6,915 nucleotides of DNA from Chitinophagales bacterium (GCA_013297585.1 JAAFHG010000190.1:1-6915), one strand, 5' to 3'; positions 1 to 6,587 are shown, counted from the first letter of the stretch. The notes: generated by a model not told the origin, from the sequence alone. Numbers and translations: made by a program.

Positions 1-1
1 A

Positions 2-877
2 ATTAATGAATTGAAGAAAATTCTTAACCGCTTTGATGTAAGACTAAACGTGTATTTATTTCTTGCTTTAAACACTTTATTTCTGTGGGATGTTTGGCAA
101 ATAAGGGCACTGAACAAATGGAAAGCTACCCATAAACAGCATGTAAAAACATGGTTTGACGTAATTGCAGAAATGGAAGTAATAAATACATTATCAATCC
201 TTGCTTTTAACCATCCAAAATGGTGTTTACCTACGATTGTTGATACACATTTTGCATGTAGCGCTAGCAAACTTGGTCATCCACTCATTGCAGATAATAA
301 GTGTGTCACCAATAATTTTACCACCATTGGCGAAGCTAATATTACACTCATTACAGGTAGCAATATGGCTGGTAAAAGTACCTTTTTAAGAAGCATTGGT
401 TGTAACACCGTACTAGCATTAATGGGCAGCGTTGTATGCGCTGAAAGCTTTACCACATCTCACGTTCGTTTGATGAGCAGTATGCGTATAGCAGATAATT
501 TAGCAGAAAACACCTCTACTTTTTATGCTGAACTAAAAAAGCTACAAAGCATTATTGAGGCAGTCAATCAGCATGAAAAACTCTTCATTTTACTAGATGA
601 AATTTTACGTGGCACAAACTCACTTGATAGACATACTGGTAGTAAAGCACTGATACAACAACTCATCAAACAAAACGCTGTAGCCATACTTGCCACACAT
701 GATGTAGAACTAGCAAAGCAAGCAGACAACTATCCTGAAAACATTACCAATTACCATTTTGATGTTCAGGTAGCCAACGATGAATTGTACTTTGATTACA
801 AGCTGAAAAATGGCATTTGTAAAAGCCTAAACGCATCTATTTTAATGCGTAAAATTGGTATTAAAATGGAAGCTTAA
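2..877 (+). CDS. MutS-related ATPase, C-terminal part (5' end outside window)
   Basis: The reading frame is open to the left edge, so this is the end of a longer gene; the TTG at 11 is an internal Leu codon. The ATPase domain of the MutS family is clear: Walker A GSNMAGKST (nt 356-382), the MutS signature region with IADNLAENTSTF (nt 488-523), Walker B LFILLDE (nt 581-601) and the ATHD switch histidine (nt 692-703). Before it come about 115 residues with a hydrophobic helix-like stretch (YLFLALNTLFLWDVW) and the RALNKWK segment typical of the lever region of Bacteroidota MutS-related proteins. The C-terminus ends soon after the ATPase core, without the long Smr tail of MutS2. Members of this group are usually about 600 residues and lack the mismatch-recognition domain of true MutS. 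The family fit is firm; a repair role cannot be judged from the visible part. The stop is 7 bp from that of the convergent phosphatase gene. Confidence 0.88.
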   Translation: MNELKKILNRFDVRLNVYLFLALNTLFLWDVWQIRALNKWKATHKQHVKTWFDVIAEMEVINTLSILAFNHPKWCLPTIVDTHFACSASKLGHPLIADNKCVTNNFTTIGEANITLITGSNMAGKSTFLRSIGCNTVLALMGSVVCAESFTTSHVRLMSSMRIADNLAENTSTFYAELKKLQSIIEAVNQHEKLFILLDEILRGTNSLDRHTGSKALIQQLIKQNAVAILATHDVELAKQADNYPENITNYHFDVQVANDELYFDYKLKNGICKSLNASILMRKIGIKMEA

Positions 878-884
878 AATGGGA

Positions 885-1385
885 TTAATATTCAATCAAT
901 TTATCTGTAATCCTGTCACCATCAATAGTAACAATCCAAAATTTATTGTACACACTATCAGGCAGTGATTCATATTTCTTTTCTTTCAGTAATGCGTTCA
1001 CCAATGCAGGCGTTGTGTTAGAGTGACCTGCTACAATAATTGTTTTCCCTTTTTGTAGTCGTAAATCTTCAGCAAATTTCACCAATTCATTTGGGTTATA
1101 AACCACTATATCTTTAGCAAACTTTTGTGCCAAAGGTGTTACAGTTGCCTTGGTACGTGTATAGTTGGTACTATAAATTATATCAGGTTTAAATTCCTTT
1201 AGTACCGTTAACAATTGCACCGCCCTTGCTTCACCAGCTTTGGTTAAAGGTGGGTCGGCCTTCATCATGGTTGCGTTAGGCAGCGTGGTATCTTTTTCTG
1301 CGTGGCGCAGTAAAATAATGGTGGTTGTTTGTGCTTTTACCGAAAGCATTATCATACTTACAAAAACTACTACTAAATATTTCAT
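885..1385 (-). CDS. Secreted histidine phosphatase (phosphoglycerate mutase/SixA-like)
   Basis: This 166-residue protein begins with a signal peptide (MKYLVVVFVSMIMLSVKA, probable cleavage between Ala18 and Gln19), so it should act in the periplasm or outside the cell. The histidine phosphatase motif LLRHAEKD places the nucleophile at His28 with Arg27 and Glu30 beside it. The core Arg77 (STNYTRTKATV) and second catalytic histidine His121 (VAGHSNTTPAL) are present, so the active site looks complete. The short length matches the small SixA-like branch of the superfamily. The substrate is unknown: these enzymes act on phosphoproteins, sugar phosphates or other phosphomonoesters. The ATG is 3 bp after the stop of the phosphodiesterase gene, so co-transcription is very likely. 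A joint role in releasing phosphate from phosphodiesters is inference. Confidence 0.9.
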   Translation of the reverse strand: MKYLVVVFVSMIMLSVKAQTTTIILLRHAEKDTTLPNATMMKADPPLTKAGEARAVQLLTVLKEFKPDIIYSTNYTRTKATVTPLAQKFAKDIVVYNPNELVKFAEDLRLQKGKTIIVAGHSNTTPALVNALLKEKKYESLPDSVYNKFWIVTIDGDRITDKLIEY

Positions 1386-1388
1386 ACA

Positions 1389-2294
1389 CTATTTTTTAAA
1401 CAAGTTAGGGTAATCTGATATAATACCATCAACACCCATTGCCTTCAAACTATCAATTTTATTGGCATCATTAATCGTCCATGGAATCAATTTAACACCT
1501 ATATTTTTACACGCTTTCACCAATTCAACAGTTACCAAACTCTGTTCAGGTGAATAAATAGTTGGCACAAATCCCAAGTCTTTCAACTGAATATCAAAAC
1601 TCCTTTTATCAAAATCTTCTACTAACAAGGCTGTTCTAATTTTGGGATATTTTAGGTGAAGATATTGTAAGGTTCTTACGTCAAAAGATTGAACAATCAC
1701 TCGGTTTTGAATATGCTTAGACTTGATTACATCCATCAAAAGATTAACAAACACATCTGGCTTTGGATGAAAAATATCATCTGTTTCAGGTTTTGTTTTA
1801 GTCTCAATATTGTAAAACATAGAACTGCGTAAAGCTTCTATCGTATCAATCACATCACTTAATAATGGCTTATGCGCAGCTATTTTCTGCTGCTGAGGAA
1901 AGCGAGGATGCAGCTTTAAACCCACATCATAGCGCTGCGTTTCAGCGTAAGTCATTTGGTAAATATTGAAATTTTGTTCATTTTTCTCTTCAATAAAACT
2001 ACCATCAGGCTTTGTCGTTATTTCATGATTAAAAAATGGCTCGTGGCTTAAAATTACCTTTCCATCCTTTGTAATTACCACATCCATTTCTAATGTCGTC
2101 ACATGCAAATCGATAGCTTTTGAAAACGCTGGAATCGTATTTTCTGGCATTAAGCCTCTGCAACCACGATGACCTTGGTAGTCGAAAGTCGAACCGATGC
2201 CCCCAACCCCTAAAGGGGAGTTTTTAAAAGACTTGTTTGAAGTGCAAGACATAATTAGTAATATAATATAAGCAGTGGCAGTATTAAATTTCAT
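1389..2294 (-). CDS. Glycerophosphodiester phosphodiesterase, lipoprotein
   Basis: GDPD-family enzymes split glycerophosphodiesters into sn-glycerol-3-phosphate and an alcohol, with a divalent metal. The 301-residue protein starts with a lipoprotein signal: a hydrophobic stretch (residues 8-16), then the lipobox IMSC with acyl-anchored Cys17. The catalytic domain starts at residue 42: HRG (His42, Arg43), PENT (Glu51), the metal pair LEMD (Glu69, Asp71) and the second catalytic histidine in SHEP (His84). Later come IETK (Glu164), QSF and PWTIND (around 271), ending with GVDGIISDYPNLF, the usual GDPD close. Residues 25-38, between lipobox and domain, are encoded by a repeat-like segment (separate entry). 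The gene sits 27 bp after paiB and 3 bp before the phosphatase gene, on the same strand. The periplasmic site is predicted from the lipobox; which leaflet or membrane carries it cannot be told. Confidence 0.93.
   Translation of the reverse strand: MKFNTATAYIILLIMSCTSNKSFKNSPLGVGGIGSTFDYQGHRGCRGLMPENTIPAFSKAIDLHVTTLEMDVVITKDGKVILSHEPFFNHEITTKPDGSFIEEKNEQNFNIYQMTYAETQRYDVGLKLHPRFPQQQKIAAHKPLLSDVIDTIEALRSSMFYNIETKTKPETDDIFHPKPDVFVNLLMDVIKSKHIQNRVIVQSFDVRTLQYLHLKYPKIRTALLVEDFDKRSFDIQLKDLGFVPTIYSPEQSLVTVELVKACKNIGVKLIPWTINDANKIDSLKAMGVDGIISDYPNLFKK
2181..2222 (-). repeat. Repeat-like segment read in frame within the phosphodiesterase gene
   Basis: On the coding strand this stretch carries a G/C-rich block (CTCCCCTTTAGGGG followed by TTGGGGGCAT) and then TCGACTTTCGAC, two near-copies of TCGACTT. 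CCCCTAAAGGGG at 2207-2218 is an inverted repeat. It encodes NSPLGVGGIGSTFD in the linker between the lipobox and the HRG motif. Composition and short-repeat structure differ sharply from the surrounding AT-rich gene. From memory, very similar blocks recur between genes in Bacteroidota; that has not been checked here. Confidence 0.55.
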
Positions 2295-2321
2295 AAATAC
2301 ATTCTGGCTCTTGATTAATCT

Positions 2322-2918
2322 TTATTTTACCAATTCACTGGCATTTAAACCACCCTTGTTCAAAGCATCCACTATCCTCACTTTATCCGCTTCTTGCCTA
2401 TTTTGGCTTAACTTAAACACATGCTGTATATCGGTTAATGCTATCTCAAAAGCTACGATGGCTTTCATATTATCAGCTACATATTTTTCGTCCAGATGCT
2501 TTACAGAAGCAGGGCTTTCTGTTGTGCCTTCAAAATGATTGGTCAATTTCACCAATACCTCATACAAGCCTTTATCATCTAAAAATCGTACTACACCTTT
2601 TGCATGAACTGCCTTGTAATTCCATGTACTAGCTACATTTTTTGTTTCGTACCAGCTTGCACTGATGTATGCATGTTCGCCACTAAAAATAGCCAATACA
2701 TTGGGGTTTTGTGCAAATGCAATCGTATGATCTTGCTTGCGCATGGCATGAGCTAGCAAATAAATTCTACTATCTCTTTCCTCGAATAAAACGGGCAAAT
2801 GTGTGGCAACAGGCATATTATTGTCATCAACACCACAAAGCGTAATAAAAGGATGCGCTTTCATAAAAGCCAATACTTCTAAGTCGCTATCTGCTTTAAA
2901 ATGTTTTAGGTGGTACAT
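2322..2918 (-). CDS. paiB: PaiB-like FMN-binding negative transcriptional regulator
   Basis: The 198-residue protein matches the PaiB family along its whole length. It starts MYHLKHF (family MYxPxHF), then has a split-barrel core with AHPFITL, THLPVLFE, LAIFSGEHAYISASWY (residues 75-90), the STWNYKAVHAKGVVRFLDD segment (97-115) and the C-terminal FKLSQNR motif (168-174). These proteins share the fold of pyridoxamine-phosphate-oxidase-like flavin-binding barrels. The Bacillus subtilis founder was linked to repression of protease and sporulation genes, but no DNA-binding domain is visible and the molecular role of most members is uncertain. The start is the conserved MYHLKHF methionine. It is the first gene of a leftward cluster with the phosphodiesterase (27 bp on) and phosphatase. 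I found no convincing promoter in its upstream gap. Confidence 0.9.
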   Translation of the reverse strand: MYHLKHFKADSDLEVLAFMKAHPFITLCGVDDNNMPVATHLPVLFEERDSRIYLLAHAMRKQDHTIAFAQNPNVLAIFSGEHAYISASWYETKNVASTWNYKAVHAKGVVRFLDDKGLYEVLVKLTNHFEGTTESPASVKHLDEKYVADNMKAIVAFEIALTDIQHVFKLSQNRQEADKVRIVDALNKGGLNASELVK

Positions 2919-2928
2919 ACGCTAGTTT

Positions 2929-3035
2929 ATAGTTTGAAGTTTAAAAAGTGATTCGTTAAATAAAAAAGTTTCCATCAAAACTAGTAATGCTTTAATGGAA
3001 ACCCTAAACTATTTAAACTATAAACTTCAAACTAT
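2929..3035. repeat. 15-bp inverted repeat flanking the mrp-paiB gap
   Basis: ATAGTTTGAAGTTTA at 2929-2943 is the exact reverse complement of TAAACTTCAAACTAT at 3021-3035. The arms enclose a second, smaller hairpin (2968-3002). AAACTAT also occurs as direct copies at 3006, 3015 and 3029. The right arm ends 1 bp before the mrp stop codon. Arms this long and exact around 77 bp suggest a small repeat element or a large RNA hairpin covering the whole gap. Confidence 0.7.
2961..3002 (-). terminator. Probable intrinsic terminator after mrp
   Basis: Read leftward, GTTTCCAT (3002-2995) pairs with ATGGAAAC (2975-2968) and is followed at once by TTTTTTA (2967-2961). The 8-bp stem has a 19-nt loop, longer than usual, but the T-tract position is right for ending the mrp transcript before paiB. 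It lies 34 bp past the mrp stop. Confidence 0.6.
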
Positions 3036-3036
3036 T

Positions 3037-4131
3037 TTACGCCATCACTTCTATCATCTTAGTCTTAGGCACATTGGCATTGCGCATGGCAATATTTCTT
3101 ACGGCTGTAGCAGTTACATCTCTAAATGCTTGTTGAGATAATACATCTGTACCTACCATGGCTGGCACGCCTACATCACCTCCTTCACGTATGCTTTGTA
3201 CCAATGGCACTTGACCCAAAAATGGCAACTCATATTCATCAGCCAATCGTTTACCACCTTCTTTACCAAACAAATAGTATTTATTATTTGGCAATTCTTC
3301 CGGCGTGAAATAAGCCATATTTTCAACCAAACCTATAATTGGTACATTTATTTGCGCTTGCGCAAACATGGCAATACCTTTTTTCGCATCTGCAAGCGCT
3401 ACTGCTTGTGGTGTTGTTACTATTACCACACCTGTTACAGGCACGGTTTGCATCAGTGTTAAGTGAATATCACCTGTACCTGGCGGCATATCTATTACTA
3501 AGTAGTCCAATTCGCCCCATTCAACATCGGTTACAAATTGTTTTATGGCACTGCTAGCCATTGGTCCACGCCAAACCACCGCATTTCTTTCATCAACCAA
3601 CAAACCAATGCTCATTAGTTTAATACCATATTTCTCTAAAGGCATTATTACGCCTTTACCATTCACATCTTTCATCATCGGTCTTTCGCCACGCACACCA
3701 AACATTATTGGCACACTTGGCCCATAAATATCTGCATCCATCAAGCCTACACTTGCACCACCTTCTGCCAAAGCCAAAGCCAAATTTGCCGATACAGTAC
3801 TTTTACCTACACCGCCTTTACCGCTAACTACTGCAATAATATTTTTTACGCCACCTAGTATTTGCTGCCCATCTTTACGATTACTAGAAGTATTTGAGGT
3901 GAAATTTACCGTTACCACAGCTTCTTTATTTACCAATAATTTCACTGCATTTTCGCTAGCCGTACGCATCATATCCTTCATTGGGCAGGCTGGCGTGGTT
4001 AAAATAATGGTAAACGCTACGTTGTTACCATCAATTTTTACGTCCTTTACCATGTTTAGCGTCACCAAATCTTTACCTAAATCCGGTTCTTGTACATTAC
4101 TCAAAGCTTGTAGTATCGCTGCTTCTGTCAT
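3037..4131 (-). CDS. mrp: Mrp/NBP35-family iron-sulfur carrier ATPase
   Basis: Mrp (ApbC) proteins bind and transfer Fe-S clusters in the cytoplasm in a nucleotide-dependent way. This 364-residue protein has an N-terminal MIP18/DUF59 domain (about residues 3-85, with TPACPMKD around Cys49) and a ParA-like P-loop ATPase: deviant Walker A SGKGGVGKS (103-111), LMDADIYGPS (130-139), Walker B VIDMPPGTGD (212-221) and the Mrp signature VENMAYF (269-275). Other Mrp proteins usually have a CPxC pair after ENMxYF; here that site reads TPEELPNNKYY, and Cys49 is the only cysteine in the protein. I recall the same replacement in other Bacteroidota homologues. A GTG directly precedes the ATG at 4131; I chose ATG. 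No nifU or sufBCD partner is adjacent. It is transcribed away from the 4277 gene, with a probable terminator downstream. Confidence 0.94.
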   Translation of the reverse strand: MTEAAILQALSNVQEPDLGKDLVTLNMVKDVKIDGNNVAFTIILTTPACPMKDMMRTASENAVKLLVNKEAVVTVNFTSNTSSNRKDGQQILGGVKNIIAVVSGKGGVGKSTVSANLALALAEGGASVGLMDADIYGPSVPIMFGVRGERPMMKDVNGKGVIMPLEKYGIKLMSIGLLVDERNAVVWRGPMASSAIKQFVTDVEWGELDYLVIDMPPGTGDIHLTLMQTVPVTGVVIVTTPQAVALADAKKGIAMFAQAQINVPIIGLVENMAYFTPEELPNNKYYLFGKEGGKRLADEYELPFLGQVPLVQSIREGGDVGVPAMVGTDVLSQQAFRDVTATAVRNIAMRNANVPKTKMIEVMA

Positions 4132-4165
4132 CACGCAAGTTTTTGTTAAAAAAGATAATAGGTGG

Positions 4166-4173
4166 CAAAATTA
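4166..4173 (-). promoter_or_regulatory. Candidate -7 box for mrp
   Basis: Read leftward this is TAATTTTG, an exact match to the Bacteroidota -7 consensus TAnnTTTG. It lies 34 bp before the ATG at 4131, leaving a short leader. No TTTG -33 element stands at the usual spacing. A small hairpin, AGCGG-CTCA-CCGCT (4173-4186), touches its upstream edge and might be an operator. Confidence 0.45.
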
Positions 4174-4238
4174 GCGGCTCACCGCTTTACTTTGTTGCGA
4201 AATGCAAAAGCTTATCAACAAAAATTGCCTAGCCATGT

Positions 4239-4270
4239 TTTGCATTTTAGTAGAAAGTACCGTAATTTTA
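4239..4270 (+). promoter_or_regulatory. Candidate Bacteroidota-type promoter of the 4277 gene
   Basis: TTTG at 4239-4242 and TAATTTTA at 4263-4270 (7 of 8 matches to TAnnTTTG) are 20 bp apart, the expected spacing for the Bacteroidota primary sigma factor. Transcription would begin at or within a few bases of the ATG at 4277. The promoter lies inside the longer open frame from 4202, so it also argues for the shorter start. Confidence 0.5.
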
Positions 4271-4276
4271 TATCGC

Positions 4277-4924
4277 ATGAAACAAAGTATACGCATCATT
4301 TTATTGTGCATTAGCCTTGCCACTATCACAACTATTAAAGCGCAACAAACACAGACATATAAAGATTCTGTTATACAACTATTTGGTGTGGTTATGACAG
4401 CCGATAGCTTACAAGGCGTGCCATCTGCAAGTGTGGTTGTTATGGGCAAAGGCCGTGGTACTATTACTAATAATGATGGTATTTTTTCAATTGCAGTACT
4501 TAAGGGCGATAGAATTTTGTTCTCCTCTATTGGTTTTAAAGATAAAGTGATTGATATTCCTACAAATCTTACCGATAACCAATATAGCGTTATTCAATTA
4601 TTGGTAAATGATACTACTTACTTACCAGCTACTATTTTAAAACCAAGACCATCACGTGAACAGTTTGAACGTGACTTTGCCAATACCCGTGTACCTGATG
4701 ATGCGTATGAAATTGCACGTCAAAATACCAATGAAGCTGCCCGTAGAATTTTGCTAGCTACCCTACCTGCTGATGGTAAAGAAGCAGTAAACTATCAGTT
4801 GAAACAGCAAGCAACCAAGTCTTATTACGCGGGGCAAACTGCCCCAATGAATATCTTAAACCCATTTGCTTGGGCAGATTTTATTAAGTCATGGAAAAGA
4901 GGCGATTTTAAGAGTAAAAGATAA
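4277..4924 (+). CDS. Exported protein with a carboxypeptidase-like regulatory domain
   Basis: A 215-residue exported protein of unknown function. The signal peptide is MKQSIRIILLCISLATITTIKA, probably cut after Ala22 before QQTQT. Residues 33-95 form a beta-sandwich of the CarbopepD-regulatory-like type: LFGVVMTADSLQGVPSASVV, then GRGTITNNDGIFSIAV and GDRILFSSIGFKDK. In Bacteroidota this module is common at the N-terminus of TonB-dependent receptors, but no plug or barrel follows here. The C-terminal 100 residues are charged and helix-prone (PSREQFERDFANTRVPDDAYE, then NEAARRILLATLP), ending KSWKRGDFKSKR, a layout I associate with small envelope proteins of this phylum. The frame is open back to an ATG at 4202, but that would bury the signal peptide behind 25 residues; the promoter also favours 4277. 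No clear terminator follows. Confidence 0.78.
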   Translation: MKQSIRIILLCISLATITTIKAQQTQTYKDSVIQLFGVVMTADSLQGVPSASVVVMGKGRGTITNNDGIFSIAVLKGDRILFSSIGFKDKVIDIPTNLTDNQYSVIQLLVNDTTYLPATILKPRPSREQFERDFANTRVPDDAYEIARQNTNEAARRILLATLPADGKEAVNYQLKQQATKSYYAGQTAPMNILNPFAWADFIKSWKRGDFKSKR

Positions 4925-4940
4925 TATTGTCTGAACCAAG

Positions 4941-4958
4941 ACCCTATAGCTATCGGGT
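4941..4958. repeat. 18-bp imperfect palindrome
   Basis: ACCCTATAGCTATCGGGT is palindromic except for one mismatched pair (T4945/C4954). It lies 17 bp past the stop of the exported-protein gene. No T-tract follows, so it is a poor intrinsic terminator. The core resembles CCCGATAGCTATCGGG, a palindrome I recall as frequent between Bacteroidota genes. Confidence 0.6.
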
Positions 4959-5108
4959 TAGAATGATTATTAGGATTTTGGTGATTTAAAAAGCACCTTC
5001 AATTTAAAACATTTTTTGTTAACCAGCTTTAGCACTTTTATTTGGCTATTGTTGCGTCGCACACTTTTACGTTCTTATCGCTGTGCAGCTTTTATCTATG
5101 CAAAATAG

Positions 5109-5133
5109 CTATGTGTCTATTGTGCCTATGTGG
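5109..5133. repeat. Short tandem repeat, CTATGTG-type, three units
   Basis: CTATGTGT (5109), CTATTGTGC (5117) and CTATGTGG (5126) stand head to tail at 8-9 bp periods, just before the histidine kinase gene. The rest of the 236-bp gap (4925-5160) shows no gene, only AT-rich DNA and the palindrome at 4941. Confidence 0.6.
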
Positions 5134-5147
5134 TAAAATATAAATCC

Positions 5148-5155
5148 TTACTTTA
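5148..5155 (+). promoter_or_regulatory. Weak candidate -7 box for the histidine kinase gene
   Basis: TTACTTTA matches TAnnTTTG at six of eight positions and is followed by 5 nt and then the ATG at 5161. No TTG -33 element is seen at normal spacing; the nearest, at 5120, is 25 bp away. Confidence 0.3.
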
Positions 5156-5160
5156 GAGTC

Positions 5161-6315
5161 ATGATTCAACAATGGCTTAATTGGCGCACCATATTAGGAT
5201 TAGTAGCAGTATTAATAGCAAGTGGCACCATCTTGTACTCACAATTTTTAGCAAAAAAAATAGCCACACAAGAGCGTAAAAACGTAGAAATTCTCGTTGA
5301 GGCACAACGCACCATTCTTAATGCATCAGATACTGCTAGCATTAACTTAGCCACCAAAATTGCCAGCGAAAACAAGAGCATTCCTATTATAGAAACCAAC
5401 GAAAAAGATAGCCTTACTTACAATTATTTAAACCTAGATACGCTAGCCATAAAGCAAGACAAAAATTATCTTGCCACCACATTAGAAGCTTTTAAAGCCT
5501 ACGCACCACCTGTTGTGCTTGTAATAAGCGAAAAGCCCTACATGGCCAATAAATACTACTATGGCGAAAGTCAATTATTAAAAGAGGTAAAGTATTACCC
5601 AATAGTGCAGCTTTTCATCGTTGGGTTGTTTATCATCATTTTAGTAATGGCGCAACGAGCCAATTATAAAAGCACCCAAAACCAAATATGGGCAGGCTTA
5701 GCCAAAGAAACAGCGCATCAATTGGGCACACCTGTAAGCAGCTTACAAGGCTGGATAGAAATGATGCGAGACATTGAAGGCAACGAAAAAATTGTACCTG
5801 AAATTGAAAAAGATGTACAACGCTTATTACTTATCACAGACCGTTTTGGTAAAATAGGCAGCATACCAAAACTAGAAGAAAAAAACATTATTGAGCAAGT
5901 GCAAAACATGATAGACTACATTAAAAAACGTGCTAGTGGTAAGGTGGTATTTGAACTTGAAACGCATAACGAAACCAATATTTTATCGCTTATTTCTCCG
6001 CCTTTATTCGATTGGGTAATTGAAAATTTACTTAAAAACGCCCTTGATGCGATGGAAGGAAAAGGCAAAATAGCTGTAAGCATAAAAGACACAGCCTCAC
6101 AAATAATTATAGATGTTGCAGATAGCGGTAAAGGCATTTTAAAAGCCAATATTGCCAAGGTATTTAAGCCCGGTTTTTCTACTAAAAAACGTGGTTGGGG
6201 CCTTGGTTTAACACTTACAAAGCGTATTATAGAACAATACCACAAAGGACAAATATTTGTACTAAATAGCGAAGTAAATAGAGGCACTACGTTTAGAGTG
6301 ATATTGAATAAATAG
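5161..6315 (+). CDS. Membrane sensor histidine kinase (orphan)
   Basis: A 384-residue inner-membrane kinase that should autophosphorylate a histidine in response to an external signal. TM1 is about residues 10-29 and TM2 about 146-164 (VQLFIVGLFIIILVM); between them about 115 residues face the periplasm and match no sensor domain I recognise. No HAMP domain is evident after TM2. The H-box is AKETAHQLGTPVSSLQGW with phospho-acceptor His186; the AHQLGTP form is one I associate with Bacteroidota kinases. The ATPase domain is complete: N box ENLLKNALDAME (288-299), G1 DSGKG (321-325), F box KPGFSTKK (336-343) and G2 RGWGLGL (344-350). It ends soon after, with no receiver domain. No response regulator is encoded nearby in the window, so the partner is elsewhere. 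The gene stands alone, with a 236-bp gap before it and 309 bp after it. Confidence 0.92.
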   Translation: MIQQWLNWRTILGLVAVLIASGTILYSQFLAKKIATQERKNVEILVEAQRTILNASDTASINLATKIASENKSIPIIETNEKDSLTYNYLNLDTLAIKQDKNYLATTLEAFKAYAPPVVLVISEKPYMANKYYYGESQLLKEVKYYPIVQLFIVGLFIIILVMAQRANYKSTQNQIWAGLAKETAHQLGTPVSSLQGWIEMMRDIEGNEKIVPEIEKDVQRLLLITDRFGKIGSIPKLEEKNIIEQVQNMIDYIKKRASGKVVFELETHNETNILSLISPPLFDWVIENLLKNALDAMEGKGKIAVSIKDTASQIIIDVADSGKGILKANIAKVFKPGFSTKKRGWGLGLTLTKRIIEQYHKGQIFVLNSEVNRGTTFRVILNK

Positions 6316-6321
6316 TAACCG

Positions 6322-6366
6322 CTGATAGGAACACTGATAACACTGATTGGATGGATTTACACTGAT
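6322..6366. repeat. Degenerate CTGAT repeats
   Basis: CTGAT occurs at 6322, 6334, 6343 and 6362, with the variant TGGAT at 6351, giving a rough 9-12 bp period that ends in a T-run. It starts 7 bp past the kinase stop codon. Confidence 0.6.
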
Positions 6367-6380
6367 TTTTTGCGCTTTGA

Positions 6381-6437
6381 AATTCGTGCAATTCGAGTAA
6401 TTGTAAATAATTCGTGAACTGCAATTCGTGTAATTAC
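6381..6437. repeat. AATTCGTG repeats
   Basis: AATTCGTG is exact at 6381, 6409 and 6423, with variants AATTCGAG at 6390, AATTGTA at 6399 and AATTAC at 6432. The first three and the last two are spaced 9 bp apart. Confidence 0.7.
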
Positions 6438-6440
6438 TTT

Positions 6441-6476
6441 ATCATTGCAGAAGAATAACAACACACAATGATTTTT
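6441..6476 (+). terminator. Possible weak terminator of the kinase transcript
   Basis: ATCATTG (6441-6447) pairs with CAATGAT (6466-6472), followed by TTTT and then CTT. The stem is AT-rich, the loop is 18 nt, and it sits 126 bp after the stop codon, so it would end transcription only weakly. Confidence 0.3.
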
Positions 6477-6587
6477 CTTCGTCAGAATTTAGATTTATTA
6501 GTTCACCCCAGATACTAAGGCAATTTATTTGCCATTAGCTGTTAAGTTGTTTTATTGAATGACTTATTAGCCACTGACGATTTCTAT

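Noticed and set aside
11..13. TTG as the start of the MutS-related gene
   Set aside because: The frame continues open to base 2 upstream, and the ATPase families with this domain are much longer, so it is an internal leucine codon.
2181..2222. Frameshift or assembly error in the phosphodiesterase gene
   Set aside because: The segment keeps frame, and both the lipobox before it and the HRG motif after it are intact.
4187..4194. TTACTTTG as a promoter for the 4202 or 4277 gene
   Set aside because: It resembles a -7 box but has no -33 element at the usual spacing, and the 4239-4270 pair is better.
4202..4276. Upstream ATG giving a 240-residue exported protein
   Set aside because: It would place 25 residues before a standard signal peptide, and a good promoter lies inside this stretch; the ATG at 4277 fits better.
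4171..4449. Leftward 92-residue open frame across the mrp upstream region
   Set aside because: It is antisense to the signal peptide and start of the exported protein, has odd cysteine-rich composition and matches no family I know.
5916..6287. Leftward 123-residue open frame opposite the kinase ATPase domain
   Set aside because: It is antisense to conserved N, G1, F and G2 boxes; its open frame follows from codon use of the real gene.
6381..6437. CRISPR-like array
   Set aside because: The units are only 8 bp with 1-6 bp between them, with no spacers of proper length and no cas genes.
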